Shown piece by piece: positions 1-9,936 of a stretch of 64,000 nucleotides of DNA; position 1 is the first letter of the stretch; every line of letters begins with the position of its first letter. The notes under the pieces were generated by a model that saw only the letters and a list, made by a program, of their open reading frames with translations, did no database searches and was not told the DNA's origin. A program made the translations under genes and the position numbers. Source of the stretch: Solirubrobacterales bacterium (GTDB taxonomy: Bacteria; Actinomycetota; Thermoleophilia; Solirubrobacterales; Solirubrobacteraceae); assembly GCA_027315115.1 (NCBI GenBank), contig DAHUYQ010000014.1, positions 1 to 64,000 on the forward strand, given 5' to 3'.

Positions 1-116
1 CACTGGCCATGGCTGGACCGGCCGGAGCTCAGCGAGCGGCTTGCCCGGTTCGCAAGTGGAGCGACGGTTCGATGACCGACCGTCGTCGCGAGCGCCGCAG
101 GACGCCCCGGAGCCTC

Positions 117-122
117 TACCCT
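117..122 (+). promoter_or_regulatory. -10 box of a leaderless promoter for the CDP-alcohol transferase gene
   Basis: TACCCT matches TANNNT and lies 6 nt before the ATG at 129, so the predicted transcript would begin at or next to the start codon. The same geometry recurs before several genes in the window. No convincing -35 was seen. Confidence 0.45.
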
Positions 123-128
123 GACCGG

Positions 129-773
129 ATGGCCGGACCGCGATCCACGCCGCTCTCGACCCCTCCCCGCCCGCGGCGCCAGCGCCCCCGGCGAGAGGGG
201 CCGACGACGCAGGATCTGATGCGCGAGCGACTGATCGAGAGCCGCCTGACCCCGAACGCGATCTCGCTGACCGGCCTGGTGCTCAACGTGATCGCGGCGG
301 TCCTGGTGTGGGAGCGCCTGTTCTTCCTGGGCGGGATCTCCTTCATCGTCGGCTCGATCATGGACACCCTCGACGGGCGCTACTCGCGCATGTCGGGCAA
401 GGGCACGCCCTTCGGCGCGTTCCTGGACTCGACGCTCGACCGTATCGAGGAGGGGATCGTGCTGACGGCGGTGGCGGCGGTGTTCGCCGCCGAAGGCCGC
501 TCGGGCGCGGCGGCGGCTGTGGTGATCGCGGTGCTGGCCTCGCTGATGGTCTCCTACACCCGCGCTCGGGCGGAGGCGCTGGGCGTGGAATGCAAGGTGG
601 GCCTTGCGACCCGACCGGTGCGCGTCGTGATCCTCTCGATCGGCCTGGTCTTCGCGCGCGGGGCTTCGATCGGCCACTTCAGCCTGCTCGCGGATGCCGT
701 CTACGTGCTCGCGACGCTGAGCGTGATCACCGTGCTGCAGCGGATCTGGCACGTGCGCAAGGCGCTGACCTGA
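129..773 (+). CDS. CDP-alcohol phosphatidyltransferase, probably phosphatidylinositol-phosphate synthase
   Basis: This is an integral membrane enzyme that transfers a phosphatidyl group from CDP-diacylglycerol to an alcohol. The family signature is visible: D79, D82-G83, R87, then G96, D100 and D104 in the 214-residue product, with Ser at position 86 where Ala is usual. About five or six hydrophobic segments follow an Arg/Pro-rich N-terminus. The acceptor is inferred to be inositol-1-phosphate because the next gene makes inositol phosphate; actinobacteria use such a PIP synthase. Phosphatidylglycerol-phosphate synthase is the alternative. The ATG at 129 is chosen because a TANNNT box sits 6 nt upstream; in-frame ATGs at 9 and 72 would add a low-complexity extension. 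Confidence 0.8.
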   Translation: MAGPRSTPLSTPPRPRRQRPRREGPTTQDLMRERLIESRLTPNAISLTGLVLNVIAAVLVWERLFFLGGISFIVGSIMDTLDGRYSRMSGKGTPFGAFLDSTLDRIEEGIVLTAVAAVFAAEGRSGAAAAVVIAVLASLMVSYTRARAEALGVECKVGLATRPVRVVILSIGLVFARGASIGHFSLLADAVYVLATLSVITVLQRIWHVRKALT

Positions 774-891
774 GCCGACTCGCGGGCGGCGCGCAGCGCC
801 TCTGCGGACGATCACGCGTCACCCGGCGCGAGTGGCGGGGTACTCTGCGGGGCAGGCGGGCTCCCAATTATCGACCAAGGGAAATCTTCAA

Positions 892-2148
892 GTGAGCGCA
901 CAGCAGAGCAATGGCAGGGCGTCGGCGAACGGCGCCTCCACCAACGGCGCGGCACGGTACGCCGAGGACAAGGTCAGGGTCGCGATCATCGGCGTGGGCA
1001 ACTGCGCCTGCTCCTTCGTGCAGGGGGTCCACTACTACGCGGACGCCGACCCGACGCAGCGCGTGCCGGGCCTGATGCACGTCGATCTCGGCGGCTATCA
1101 CGTCAAAGACATCGAATTCACGGCCGCCTTCGACATCGACCGCGCGAAGGTCGGCAAGGACCTCGGCCAGGCGATCTGGGCCGGGCAGAACAACACGATC
1201 AAGTTCGCGAAGGTGCCGAAGAGCCTCGGCGTGCCCGTGCATCGCGGCATGACGCATGATGGCCTTGGAAAGTATTTGAAGGAGAAGATCGTCAAGGCGC
1301 CGGGCGAGACCGCGGACATCGTCAAAATCCTGCGCGACACGCACACCGACGTGGTCGTCTCCTACTTGCCCGTCGGCTCCGAGCAGGCCACCAAGTGGTA
1401 CGTGGAGCAGGTGCTGGAGGCCGGCTGCGGCTTCGTCAACTGCATCCCGGTCTTCATCGCGCGCGAGGACTACTGGGACCGCCGCTTCAAGAAGGCGAAA
1501 CTGCCGATCGTCGGCGACGACATCAAGTCGCAGGTCGGCGCGACGATCGTGCACCGCACGCTGGCGCGCCTCTTCGACGACCGCGGCGTGGCGATCCAGC
1601 GCACCTCGCAGCTCAACGTCGGCGGCAACATGGACTTCTACAACATGCTCGAGCGCGAGCGGCTGGAGTCCAAGAAGATCTCCAAGACCAACGCCGTGAC
1701 CTCGATCATGGACGAGAAGCTGCCGGCCACCGACGTCTACATCGGCCCATCCGACTACGTGCCGTGGCTGACCGACCGCAAGTGGGCGCACATCCGCGTC
1801 GAGGGCCAAGCCTTCGGGGACGTGCCGCTGAACGTGGAGCTGAAGCTGGAGGTCTGGGACTCCCCCAACTCGGCCGGGATCGTGATCGACGCCGTGCGCT
1901 GCTGCAAGCTCGCGCTCAACGACGGCATCGGCGGCCAGCTCGATGGCCCGAGCTCCTACCTGATGAAGTCCCCGCACAACCAGCGCGAAGACCACCTCGC
2001 CAAGGCCGAGACGGAGAAGTTCATCGCCAAGCATGCCCGGCGCGCGACGGCGCCACGCACGGCGGCCGAGCCGGCGAAGGCCCCCGCCAAGCGTGCGCCG
2101 TCGAAGCGCAGGACGCCGGCCAAGCGGACAGCGGCGGAGCGCGGCTGA
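892..2148 (+). CDS. ino1: Inositol-3-phosphate synthase (Ino1) with a basic C-terminal tail
   Basis: The enzyme converts glucose-6-phosphate to inositol-3-phosphate with bound NAD, supplying inositol for phosphatidylinositol. The Rossmann segment [15 protein letters not shown] lies near residue 30, and the conserved blocks [15 protein letters not shown] and [16 protein letters not shown] are typical of the short prokaryotic Ino1. The product is 418 aa, longer than the roughly 365 aa of mycobacterial Ino1. The extra length is an N-terminal Ser/Asn/Ala stretch and a tail of about 35 residues rich in Ala, Pro, Lys and Arg. The GTG at 892 is chosen for the AAGGGAAA ribosome site about 6 nt upstream. 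It follows the CDP-alcohol transferase on the same strand, making an inositol-lipid pair. Confidence 0.92.
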   Translation: MSAQQSNGRASANGASTNGAARYAEDKVRVAIIGVGNCACSFVQGVHYYADADPTQRVPGLMHVDLGGYHVKDIEFTAAFDIDRAKVGKDLGQAIWAGQNNTIKFAKVPKSLGVPVHRGMTHDGLGKYLKEKIVKAPGETADIVKILRDTHTDVVVSYLPVGSEQATKWYVEQVLEAGCGFVNCIPVFIAREDYWDRRFKKAKLPIVGDDIKSQVGATIVHRTLARLFDDRGVAIQRTSQLNVGGNMDFYNMLERERLESKKISKTNAVTSIMDEKLPATDVYIGPSDYVPWLTDRKWAHIRVEGQAFGDVPLNVELKLEVWDSPNSAGIVIDAVRCCKLALNDGIGGQLDGPSSYLMKSPHNQREDHLAKAETEKFIAKHARRATAPRTAAEPAKAPAKRAPSKRRTPAKRTAAERG

Positions 2149-2156
2149 CAGGACCC

Positions 2157-2940
2157 TCAGGGTTCGAGCATGAGCGCGAGAATCGGCGCGGGAACAGCCC
2201 GTGCGCGTCCCTCGTTGTCCAGCACAGAGCGCGTAGCGAGCACCGCGACACCGTCATAGGCGTTCGTCGCGGTGCGCGCATCCCTCCTCCAGGCGCCATC
2301 GACGTACTTGCTCTCGAATGGCACTCCGTCCATCCAACCGCCGCCAACGAAGTCGATCTCCTTTCGAGACGGCGTCGTCTGATACATGACGCTGTCAAAG
2401 CGAGGGTATGAGCCGGGGTCGGTACGCTCGCGCGCACGGAGGAGAGTGATCCCGATCTGCTGCTCGCTCAACATCGAGAGGTCGGGCTCAGGGGTCACGT
2501 CGGGGTTTCTCAGATGGGCGATTCGCGCCAGCAGTGGGTCCGCGAAGTAGACCTTGAGGAAAGCCCCCGACCCGGAGATAGATCTCCCATGCGTCGACCA
2601 GGTCGTTGCACCAGGGATGCAGTTGATCGGCAACCGCGTCGACGACGTCCCGCTGGAAGTCCATCGGGCGTAGACGAGGAGTGGACGGAAGCGCGATCCC
2701 CAACGCGCGGCAGAGATCTCCAAAGCTCATGGGCAGCAACACGCGGTCGGAGCTATCGACCTCCCCGCGGCGCCCGGCGAGCGCCCTGATCGCATCGTCG
2801 AGCCCGCGCATGGACGACCCCGTGAGAACCACGCAGTCCTCGCCTAACGGATCGTTGTCCCGCAGCCACTTGATGCGACTCGGCCAATCGCCCTTCACCG
2901 CCGTGATCTCCTCGAGGAACCAGTAGCGCGATTCGATCAC
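2157..2940 (-). pseudogene. Decayed DUF4143-type AAA ATPase gene
   Basis: Two reading frames carry complementary pieces of one protein. The upstream piece (about 2940 to 2560) has the Walker-B-like FLEEIT, the sensor LTGSS, an AGRRGE segment and LPMSFGDL, as in the AAA ATPases that precede a DUF4143 domain. The downstream piece (about 2570 to 2157) has KVYFADPLLARI followed by a RKEIDFVGG-type nuclease-fold segment and ends with TGA. The frame changes between GGFPQGLL and AFLKVYF, and the region that normally joins these blocks, roughly 150 residues, is missing. The P-loop N-terminus is also absent. I read it as a frameshifted, internally deleted and 5'-truncated remnant. Intact members sit in defence or mobile contexts; no partner gene is nearby. 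Confidence 0.7.
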
Positions 2941-3033
2941 GCCGCGCGTCGCGACTCGTCGACCGCGGTCGACGAGTACATTTTCTGCCGCAGACGGTCA
3001 AAAAAGTATACTTAGACGCGCGCCGGAACGCGC

Positions 3034-3039
3034 GATAAT
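3034..3039 (+). promoter_or_regulatory. -10 box of a leaderless promoter for the GT4-PHP fusion gene
   Basis: GATAAT lies 6 nt before the GTG at 3046. The preceding 60 bp is AT-richer than its surroundings. The spacing predicts transcription starting at the start codon. Confidence 0.45.
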
Positions 3040-3045
3040 CAGCGG

Positions 3046-4479
3046 GTGGCCCGACCGTCCTTCGCCATCGCCCATGTCGTCCCGCTTCCCTGGGAGGCAG
3101 AGAGCGAGGTCAATGCCTACGTCCGCGAGCTCTGCGGCGAGCTCTCCGGGCGCGGCCACCGCGTCCTGATCCTCGCGCCCTCGCGCTCGGGCGAGCGCGT
3201 GCGCGCGAGCCGGCAACTGCTCAGAGAGGCCCGCGAGAGCCCGGAGCGGCTGCTGGAGGGCACCGACACGGGCACGCCGCTGGTGCTCGCGGTGGGAGAG
3301 ACGCTCGACGTGCCCGGCGGGGGCCACACGCGGCTGCGGCCCCCGGCGGCGGTGCCGGTCGACGTGTCCCGCACGATCGAGGAGGTCCTCTCCACCGTTC
3401 CGCTCGACTTCGTGCACGTGCACGAGCCCTTCGCGCCGAGCGCGTCCAACGCGGCGCTGCGCCACTCCCGCTCGCTGAACCTCGCCACCTTCCACGCGCC
3501 CACCGAGCGGCTGCTCTCGACGCTGATCGCGCGCCGGTTCGTGGAGACCTTCCTCAGCCGCCTCGACGCGCGGATCGCGACCAGCGAGCGGACGGCGGCG
3601 CTGATGGCCCGCTTCTTCCCGGGGCAGTACCGCCTGCCGGGCGGCGATGCCGCGAGCGCCACGGAGGAGATCTACCGGGAAGTGGCCGCCCGCCGGCACA
3701 CCGCCAAGGGCGATCCCGCGCTTGCCAAGCGGCTGGCCGGGCGCTCGCTGATCGACGTCGACCTGCACATGCACACCGACCATTCGCACGACTGCGCCAC
3801 GCCGGTGGAGGTGCTGCTGGCCACGGCCGCCGAACAGGGTCTCGGGGCGATCGCGGTCACCGACCACAACGAGATATCAGGCGCGCTGGAGGCCCGCGAG
3901 AAGGCCGCCCGACTGGGCACCCACCCACCCCTGAAGGTGATCGTGGGCGAGGAGGTCAAGACCGCCTCCCAGGGCGAGGTGATCGGCCTGTTCATCGAGG
4001 AGCGCATCCCGCGCGGCCTGAGCATGGAGGAGACCGTCGCGGAGATCAAGCGGCAGGGCGGCTTGGTCTACGTCCCCCACCCGTTCGACCGGCTGCACTC
4101 GGTGCCCGACTACGAGCACATGCTCACGGTCCTGCCCGACATCGACGCGATCGAGGTCTTCAACCCGCGCGTGGCGATCGGTGCCTTCAACGAGGAGGCC
4201 GTTCGCTTCGCCGCGAAGTACAGGCTGATCGCCGGCGCGGGCTCCGACTCCCACGTGGCGCAGGGCCTCGGGTCGGTGCGGATCAGGATGCGGGACTTCG
4301 AGGGGCCGCAGGAGTTCCTGCAGTCGCTGCAGGACGCGGACATCCTCACCAAGCCCAAGAGCCTGCTCTACGTGCAGGCGCTGAAGTTCCTGCAGACGCG
4401 CGCCACCCCGCCCGCCGCCCGCCGCGCGAGCCGCGCGCGACGGGTGCGAAGGGCCACCCAGACACGCAGGCGGACGTGA
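3046..4479 (+). CDS. Fusion of a GT4-like glycosyltransferase N-domain and a PHP phosphoesterase domain
   Basis: Residues 1-200 resemble the N-terminal Rossmann half of family-4 glycosyltransferases: an opening AIAHVVPLPWEAE, a GHRVLILAP strand, then FVHVHEP and FHAPTE. The C-terminal catalytic half of a GT4 enzyme is absent. From about residue 235 a PHP domain takes over, with metal-ligand motifs HMHTDHSHD, TDHNEI, GEEVKT, HPFDR and GSDSH. The last 30 residues are Arg/Ala-rich. The PHP metal site looks complete, so hydrolysis of a phosphoester is likely; whether the GT half binds a sugar nucleotide or phospholipid is unknown. The inositol-lipid genes lie upstream beyond a pseudogene, so a role in phosphatidylinositol metabolism is possible but only inferred. 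Confidence 0.75.
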   Translation: MARPSFAIAHVVPLPWEAESEVNAYVRELCGELSGRGHRVLILAPSRSGERVRASRQLLREARESPERLLEGTDTGTPLVLAVGETLDVPGGGHTRLRPPAAVPVDVSRTIEEVLSTVPLDFVHVHEPFAPSASNAALRHSRSLNLATFHAPTERLLSTLIARRFVETFLSRLDARIATSERTAALMARFFPGQYRLPGGDAASATEEIYREVAARRHTAKGDPALAKRLAGRSLIDVDLHMHTDHSHDCATPVEVLLATAAEQGLGAIAVTDHNEISGALEAREKAARLGTHPPLKVIVGEEVKTASQGEVIGLFIEERIPRGLSMEETVAEIKRQGGLVYVPHPFDRLHSVPDYEHMLTVLPDIDAIEVFNPRVAIGAFNEEAVRFAAKYRLIAGAGSDSHVAQGLGSVRIRMRDFEGPQEFLQSLQDADILTKPKSLLYVQALKFLQTRATPPAARRASRARRVRRATQTRRRT

Positions 4480-4645
4480 GGGGCGCGGGCGTTGCCCCTT
4501 CCAGGCCGCCCGCCGACGCGCGGAGCAGTCGAGAGGCGCGCCGATATGCCTGCAAGCGCGATGCGCGTGGGCGAGATCGTTCAGCACGCAACTGACGATG
4601 CAGAGGCAAGGAGACGCCGCGGTACCGTCAAAACCCTCCGCGTCC

Positions 4646-5251
4646 ATGCCTCTGACCGATGACGAGATCCGCGAGAAGTATCTGGAGCGGGCGATCCGCG
4701 AGCTCAACTCGCTCACGCGCGACCTGCAGAGCTGCGATCTGTGCCCGCGCGGCAACGTGATGCCGGTGCTCGGCTCCGGCCACCCGCAGGCCGACGTGAT
4801 GCTGCTCAAGTACGCGCCGGTCCCCTCCGAGATCGAGGAGGGCGTCGCCTTCTACGGCCGCGCCGGCGGCGCGCTGATGAAGGCGTTCAAGCGCCTGAGC
4901 ATCGACCCGCTGAGCGTCTACGGGACGCTGTGCGCGAAGTGCCCGCTGGCCGACCCCTCGCTGGCGGACTTCGGCTGCCTCTCGCGCGTGCTGGAGGAGA
5001 TCGCGATCGTGCAGCCGAAGATCGTGGTGGTGATGGGCGCCGACGCGCTGGAGACCCTCAACGATCTCGAAGTCCCGCTCGCGAGCCCGTTGGAGCCGCG
5101 CCTCGGCGAGGTCCAGCGCCTGACGCCCAGCATCGAGGCGCTGTATGTCCCCAACATCGACGACTCGCTGGACGAGCAGGGCGCCAAGCGCGAGTTCTGG
5201 GACGCCTTCCGCAAGCTCGGCGACTGGTACGCGGCGCAGCCGCCCTACTGA
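4646..5251 (+). CDS. Uracil-DNA-glycosylase-like protein with degenerate catalytic motifs
   Basis: The fold and cysteine pattern match family-4 (Fe-S) uracil-DNA glycosylases: C30-x2-C33 near the N-terminus, C99 and C111 in the middle, and a VYGTLCAKCPL strand. The segment EGVAFYGRAGGALMKAF aligns with the family's G-x-P-F-x-G-x-A-G block. However, the first active-site motif, normally GEAPG, reads LKYAPVP, and the C-terminal HPS motif is replaced by VPNIDDS. Uracil excision in the usual way is therefore doubtful; binding damaged DNA or another base is possible. The ATG at 4646 gives the compact 201-aa product; an in-frame ATG at 4598 would add 16 residues. The gene lies alone after the PHP gene. 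Confidence 0.65.
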   Translation: MPLTDDEIREKYLERAIRELNSLTRDLQSCDLCPRGNVMPVLGSGHPQADVMLLKYAPVPSEIEEGVAFYGRAGGALMKAFKRLSIDPLSVYGTLCAKCPLADPSLADFGCLSRVLEEIAIVQPKIVVVMGADALETLNDLEVPLASPLEPRLGEVQRLTPSIEALYVPNIDDSLDEQGAKREFWDAFRKLGDWYAAQPPY

Positions 5252-5319
5252 CCCACGGCACGATCCTCTCGGAGCGCTGACCCGCCACGCGGGTCGCGTT
5301 GCACCGCACCAGCGCGCCG

Positions 5320-6258
5320 CTACATCATCAGCACGATCTTGCCCAGCTTGCCGCCCGCCGCGAAGCGGTCGTAGGCGGCGGGCGCCTGATCCAGCGGGAA
5401 CGTCGCGGCGACCGGGACGCTTACCTTGCCGCAGGACAGCAGCGGCAGCACCTCGCGCTCGACGCGCCGGGCCGCGATCGCCTTGTCCTCCAGCGGGCGG
5501 GCGCGCAGCGTCGAGCCGTGGATGCTGGCGCGCTTGCCCATCAGCGCGAGCAGGTTGAGCTCGGCCTTTGCGCCCGCGCCCACGCCGATCACCACGATCC
5601 GACCGCGCTGCGCGAGCGCCGCGAGGTTGCCGGCGAGGTTGGGGGCGCCGACCAGCTCGAGGATCACGTCGTAGGGGCCGGCCTGCTGGAAGCCCTCCGG
5701 CGCGAGCGCCTCCGCGCCGAGCGCCTGCACCTGCTCGCGCAGCGCCTCGTTTCGGACGGTGGCGCTCACGCGGGCGCCGGCCGCGGCCGCGATCTGGATC
5801 GCCGCGGTGCCCACGCCGCCCGCGCCGCCATGGACCAGCAGCCGCTCGCCCAAGCGCAGCCGCGCCTGGGAGAACAGCGCGTCGTGGGCGGTGGTGAAGG
5901 TCTCCGGCACGCCGCCCGCCTGCGGCCAGGAGAGGCCCTCCGGGACCGGCATGAGCTGGCGCTCGTGCACCACGGCAAGCTCCGCCTGCCCGCCGCCGCC
6001 GACGATCGCCATCACGCGCTCGCCGGGCGAGAAGCGTTCCGTGCCGCTGCCCAGCGCGGCCACCTCGCCGGCCAGCTCGAGGCCGGGGATGTCCTGCGGC
6101 GAGCCCGCCGGCGCGGGGTAGAGGCCACGCCGCTGCATCATGTCGGCGCCGTTGAGCCCCGCGGCCCGGACCCGCACGAGCACCTCGCCGGCGCCCGGCG
6201 TCGGATCGGGGTGCTCCTCGATGACTATCTCGCCGTCGCGGACGGTCGCAGCGCGCAT
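5320..6258 (-). CDS. Zinc-independent quinone oxidoreductase (medium-chain dehydrogenase family)
   Basis: This 312-aa protein is a typical NADPH:quinone reductase. Its GroES-like N-domain contains GEVLVRVRAAGLNGADMMQR and GLELAGEVAALG. The nucleotide-binding segment LLVHGGAGGVGTAAIQIA follows at about residue 135, and the end reads KLGKIVLMM. Zinc-binding residues of alcohol dehydrogenases are absent, as expected for the quinone reductase branch. Substrate cannot be inferred. It lies 15 bp downstream of thiE on the same strand, and a TAGCCT box 12 nt before its ATG suggests it may also have its own promoter. Confidence 0.85.
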   Translation of the reverse strand: MRAATVRDGEIVIEEHPDPTPGAGEVLVRVRAAGLNGADMMQRRGLYPAPAGSPQDIPGLELAGEVAALGSGTERFSPGERVMAIVGGGGQAELAVVHERQLMPVPEGLSWPQAGGVPETFTTAHDALFSQARLRLGERLLVHGGAGGVGTAAIQIAAAAGARVSATVRNEALREQVQALGAEALAPEGFQQAGPYDVILELVGAPNLAGNLAALAQRGRIVVIGVGAGAKAELNLLALMGKRASIHGSTLRARPLEDKAIAARRVEREVLPLLSCGKVSVPVAATFPLDQAPAAYDRFAAGGKLGKIVLMM

Positions 6259-6273
6259 CAGCAGGCAGGGAGG

Positions 6274-6954
6274 CTAGCGGAGCGGGTGCGCGTCGATCTG
6301 CCTGCGCAGCTCGCGCGCGGCGGCCTCGGGGTCGGCGGCGTCCGCGATCGCGCGCAGCACGCAGACGCGCCGCGCGCCGGCCGCCAGCACCGCGTCGAGG
6401 TTGCCTGCGTCGATGCCGCCGATCGCGAAGAACGGCCGCTGGGCGTGCGCGGCGGCGTAGTCGACCAGCTCGGCGCCGACCGCGGGGCGCCCGAGCTTGG
6501 TCGGGGTCTCGTGGACAGGCCCGACCCCGATGTAGTCGACCGGCGCACGGGACGCCGCATCGATCTCGGCGGGCGCGTGCGTGGAGAGCCCGATCAGCAT
6601 GTCCGGCCCGACGATCCTCGCGACCTCGGCGGGCGCCATGTCCTCCTGGCCGACGTGGATGCCGTCCGCCCGGCTCTCCAGGGCGACCTGCGGCCAGTCG
6701 TTGACGATGCAGAGCGCCCCGAGCTGGCGGCAGATCTCGACCGCCTCCATGGCCTTCGGCAGCAGCTCCTGCGGCGAGAGGCCCTTCTCGCGGAGCTGGA
6801 AGACCTCGACGCCGCCCGCGATCGCGGCGGCCAGCACCTGGCGCAGGGGGCGGCCGCCGGGGCGCGCGCCGCAGACCAGGTAGAGGCGGGCGCCCGCCAG
6901 GCGCCGGCGGCGCTCCTGGCCGCTGCTGTGGTCCTCTGGCGCCTGCACGTTCAC
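6274..6954 (-). CDS. thiE: Thiamine-phosphate synthase ThiE
   Basis: ThiE joins hydroxymethylpyrimidine pyrophosphate with thiazole phosphate to form thiamine monophosphate. The TIM-barrel landmarks are present: GGVEVFQLREKGL (phosphate and Mg binding), CIVNDWPQVALESRADGIHVGQ, IGLSTHAPAEI, DYIGVGPVHETPTK and FFAIGGIDAGN. At 226 aa it has normal length. It is divergent from thiO-thiS-thiG with only 65 bp between the starts, so pyrimidine-thiazole coupling and thiazole formation are coded back to back. The start is GTG at 6954, or GTG at 6948. Confidence 0.92.
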   Translation of the reverse strand: MNVQAPEDHSSGQERRRRLAGARLYLVCGARPGGRPLRQVLAAAIAGGVEVFQLREKGLSPQELLPKAMEAVEICRQLGALCIVNDWPQVALESRADGIHVGQEDMAPAEVARIVGPDMLIGLSTHAPAEIDAASRAPVDYIGVGPVHETPTKLGRPAVGAELVDYAAAHAQRPFFAIGGIDAGNLDAVLAAGARRVCVLRAIADAADPEAAARELRRQIDAHPLR

Positions 6955-7006
6955 GCCTGCAGTCTTCCACGCGCGCCCGTGGGCGCGGGCGGCGGGCGAC
7001 CGGGGC

Positions 7007-7012
7007 TAGCAT
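7007..7012 (+). promoter_or_regulatory. -10 box of a leaderless promoter for thiO
   Basis: TAGCAT lies 7 nt before the ATG at 7020. With 65 bp between thiE and thiO there is no room for a thiamine pyrophosphate riboswitch in front of thiO. Confidence 0.5.
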
Positions 7013-7019
7013 CAGGGCC

Positions 7020-9150
<2,131 letters not shown>

Positions 9151-9187
9151 CGGGCCGCGCGTCGGGCGGGCACGGCGCGAACCCGCT

Positions 9188-9209
9188 GGCCGGCCCTCAA
9201 AGGCCGGCC
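9188..9209. terminator. Hairpin between convergent thiG and the cupredoxin gene
   Basis: GGCCGGCC at 9188-9195 pairs with GGCCGGCC at 9202-9209 around a 6-nt loop. A mixed C/T run follows on the plus strand. It could serve both convergent genes, although a true U-tract is lacking. Confidence 0.5.
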
Positions 9210-9214
9210 CTCTC

Positions 9215-9703
9215 CTATTCGACCACTTCGATCGTCCCGTTCATCGTGGTCGGCTCCAGCGTGCACTCGTAGTGGATGACGCCGGTCTTGGTCACCTTGA
9301 GCTCATAGGACTGGCCTTCGCCGAAGTTGCCGGAGGCGAAGTGCATCGGCCCGCCCTCGCTCACCACGTTGTGGGGCACCGAGTCGTAGTTGGTCCACTT
9401 GATCGTGCTGCCGACCTTCACCTTCACGGCGTCGGGTTCGATCGCGATGTTGCGATAGGCGATCTGGACGGTGCCGCTCTGCGCTTTCGCCGAGGAGGGC
9501 ACCTTGACGTACTGGATCGATTTCTGCGAATCCACTTCGAGGCCGGTCTCACGCTTGGGACGCGAGGAGGTGCTCGTGGTGGTGGCGCCCGACTTCGAGG
9601 TCTTGCCCGCGGAGGAGCTCCCCGATTCGCTGGAGCCGCACCCCGCGACCACGAGTGCCAGCGCGACGCATGTCAGTGGCGCCGCGAGCTTGCTTGCCTT
9701 CAT
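9215..9703 (-). CDS. Cupredoxin-domain lipoprotein with an altered copper site
   Basis: A 162-aa exported lipoprotein. The signal peptide ends in a lipobox around ALVVAGC with C22 as the lipidated residue, then a Ser/Thr-rich linker leads to a plastocyanin/azurin-like domain from about residue 75. The metal-site segments are SVPHNVV (H111) and HYECTLEPTTM (C147, M154). The position normally taken by the second copper-ligand histidine, two residues after the first residue following Cys, is E150. A type-1 copper centre would need another ligand. The start is the ATG at 9703, preceded by AGGAGAGAGG. It probably sits on the outer face of the membrane as a redox or metal-binding protein. Confidence 0.8.
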   Translation of the reverse strand: MKASKLAAPLTCVALALVVAGCGSSESGSSSAGKTSKSGATTTSTSSRPKRETGLEVDSQKSIQYVKVPSSAKAQSGTVQIAYRNIAIEPDAVKVKVGSTIKWTNYDSVPHNVVSEGGPMHFASGNFGEGQSYELKVTKTGVIHYECTLEPTTMNGTIEVVE

Positions 9704-9923
9704 CGACCGTCCTCTCTCCTCGCTTGGACCCTTGAGAGCCGTCCGAAAACTCGGGTCCGAGGACCGCACGTGCCTGGCGGCGCGGTGCGCGTCGGGCGAC
9801 GCGCGAGCTTTCGGACAGACTCTGAGCAGGCTTTTAAACCAAATCGGCATTCAGTTTGAAAGACCTACCGCACCGAGCATATCCCGAGTCTCTCCATCGG
9901 ACGGCAGAAGCGCGCGCGGCGCG

Positions 9924-9929
9924 TAGACT
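9924..9929 (+). promoter_or_regulatory. -10 box of a leaderless promoter for argF
   Basis: TAGACT lies exactly 7 nt before the GTG at 9937, the standard spacing for a leaderless actinobacterial mRNA. Confidence 0.55.
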
Positions 9930-9936
9930 GGCGAAC

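Noticed and set aside
6955-7019. Thiamine pyrophosphate riboswitch between thiE and thiO
   Set aside because: The gap is only 65 bp, lacks the conserved THI-box segments, and thiO appears leaderless.
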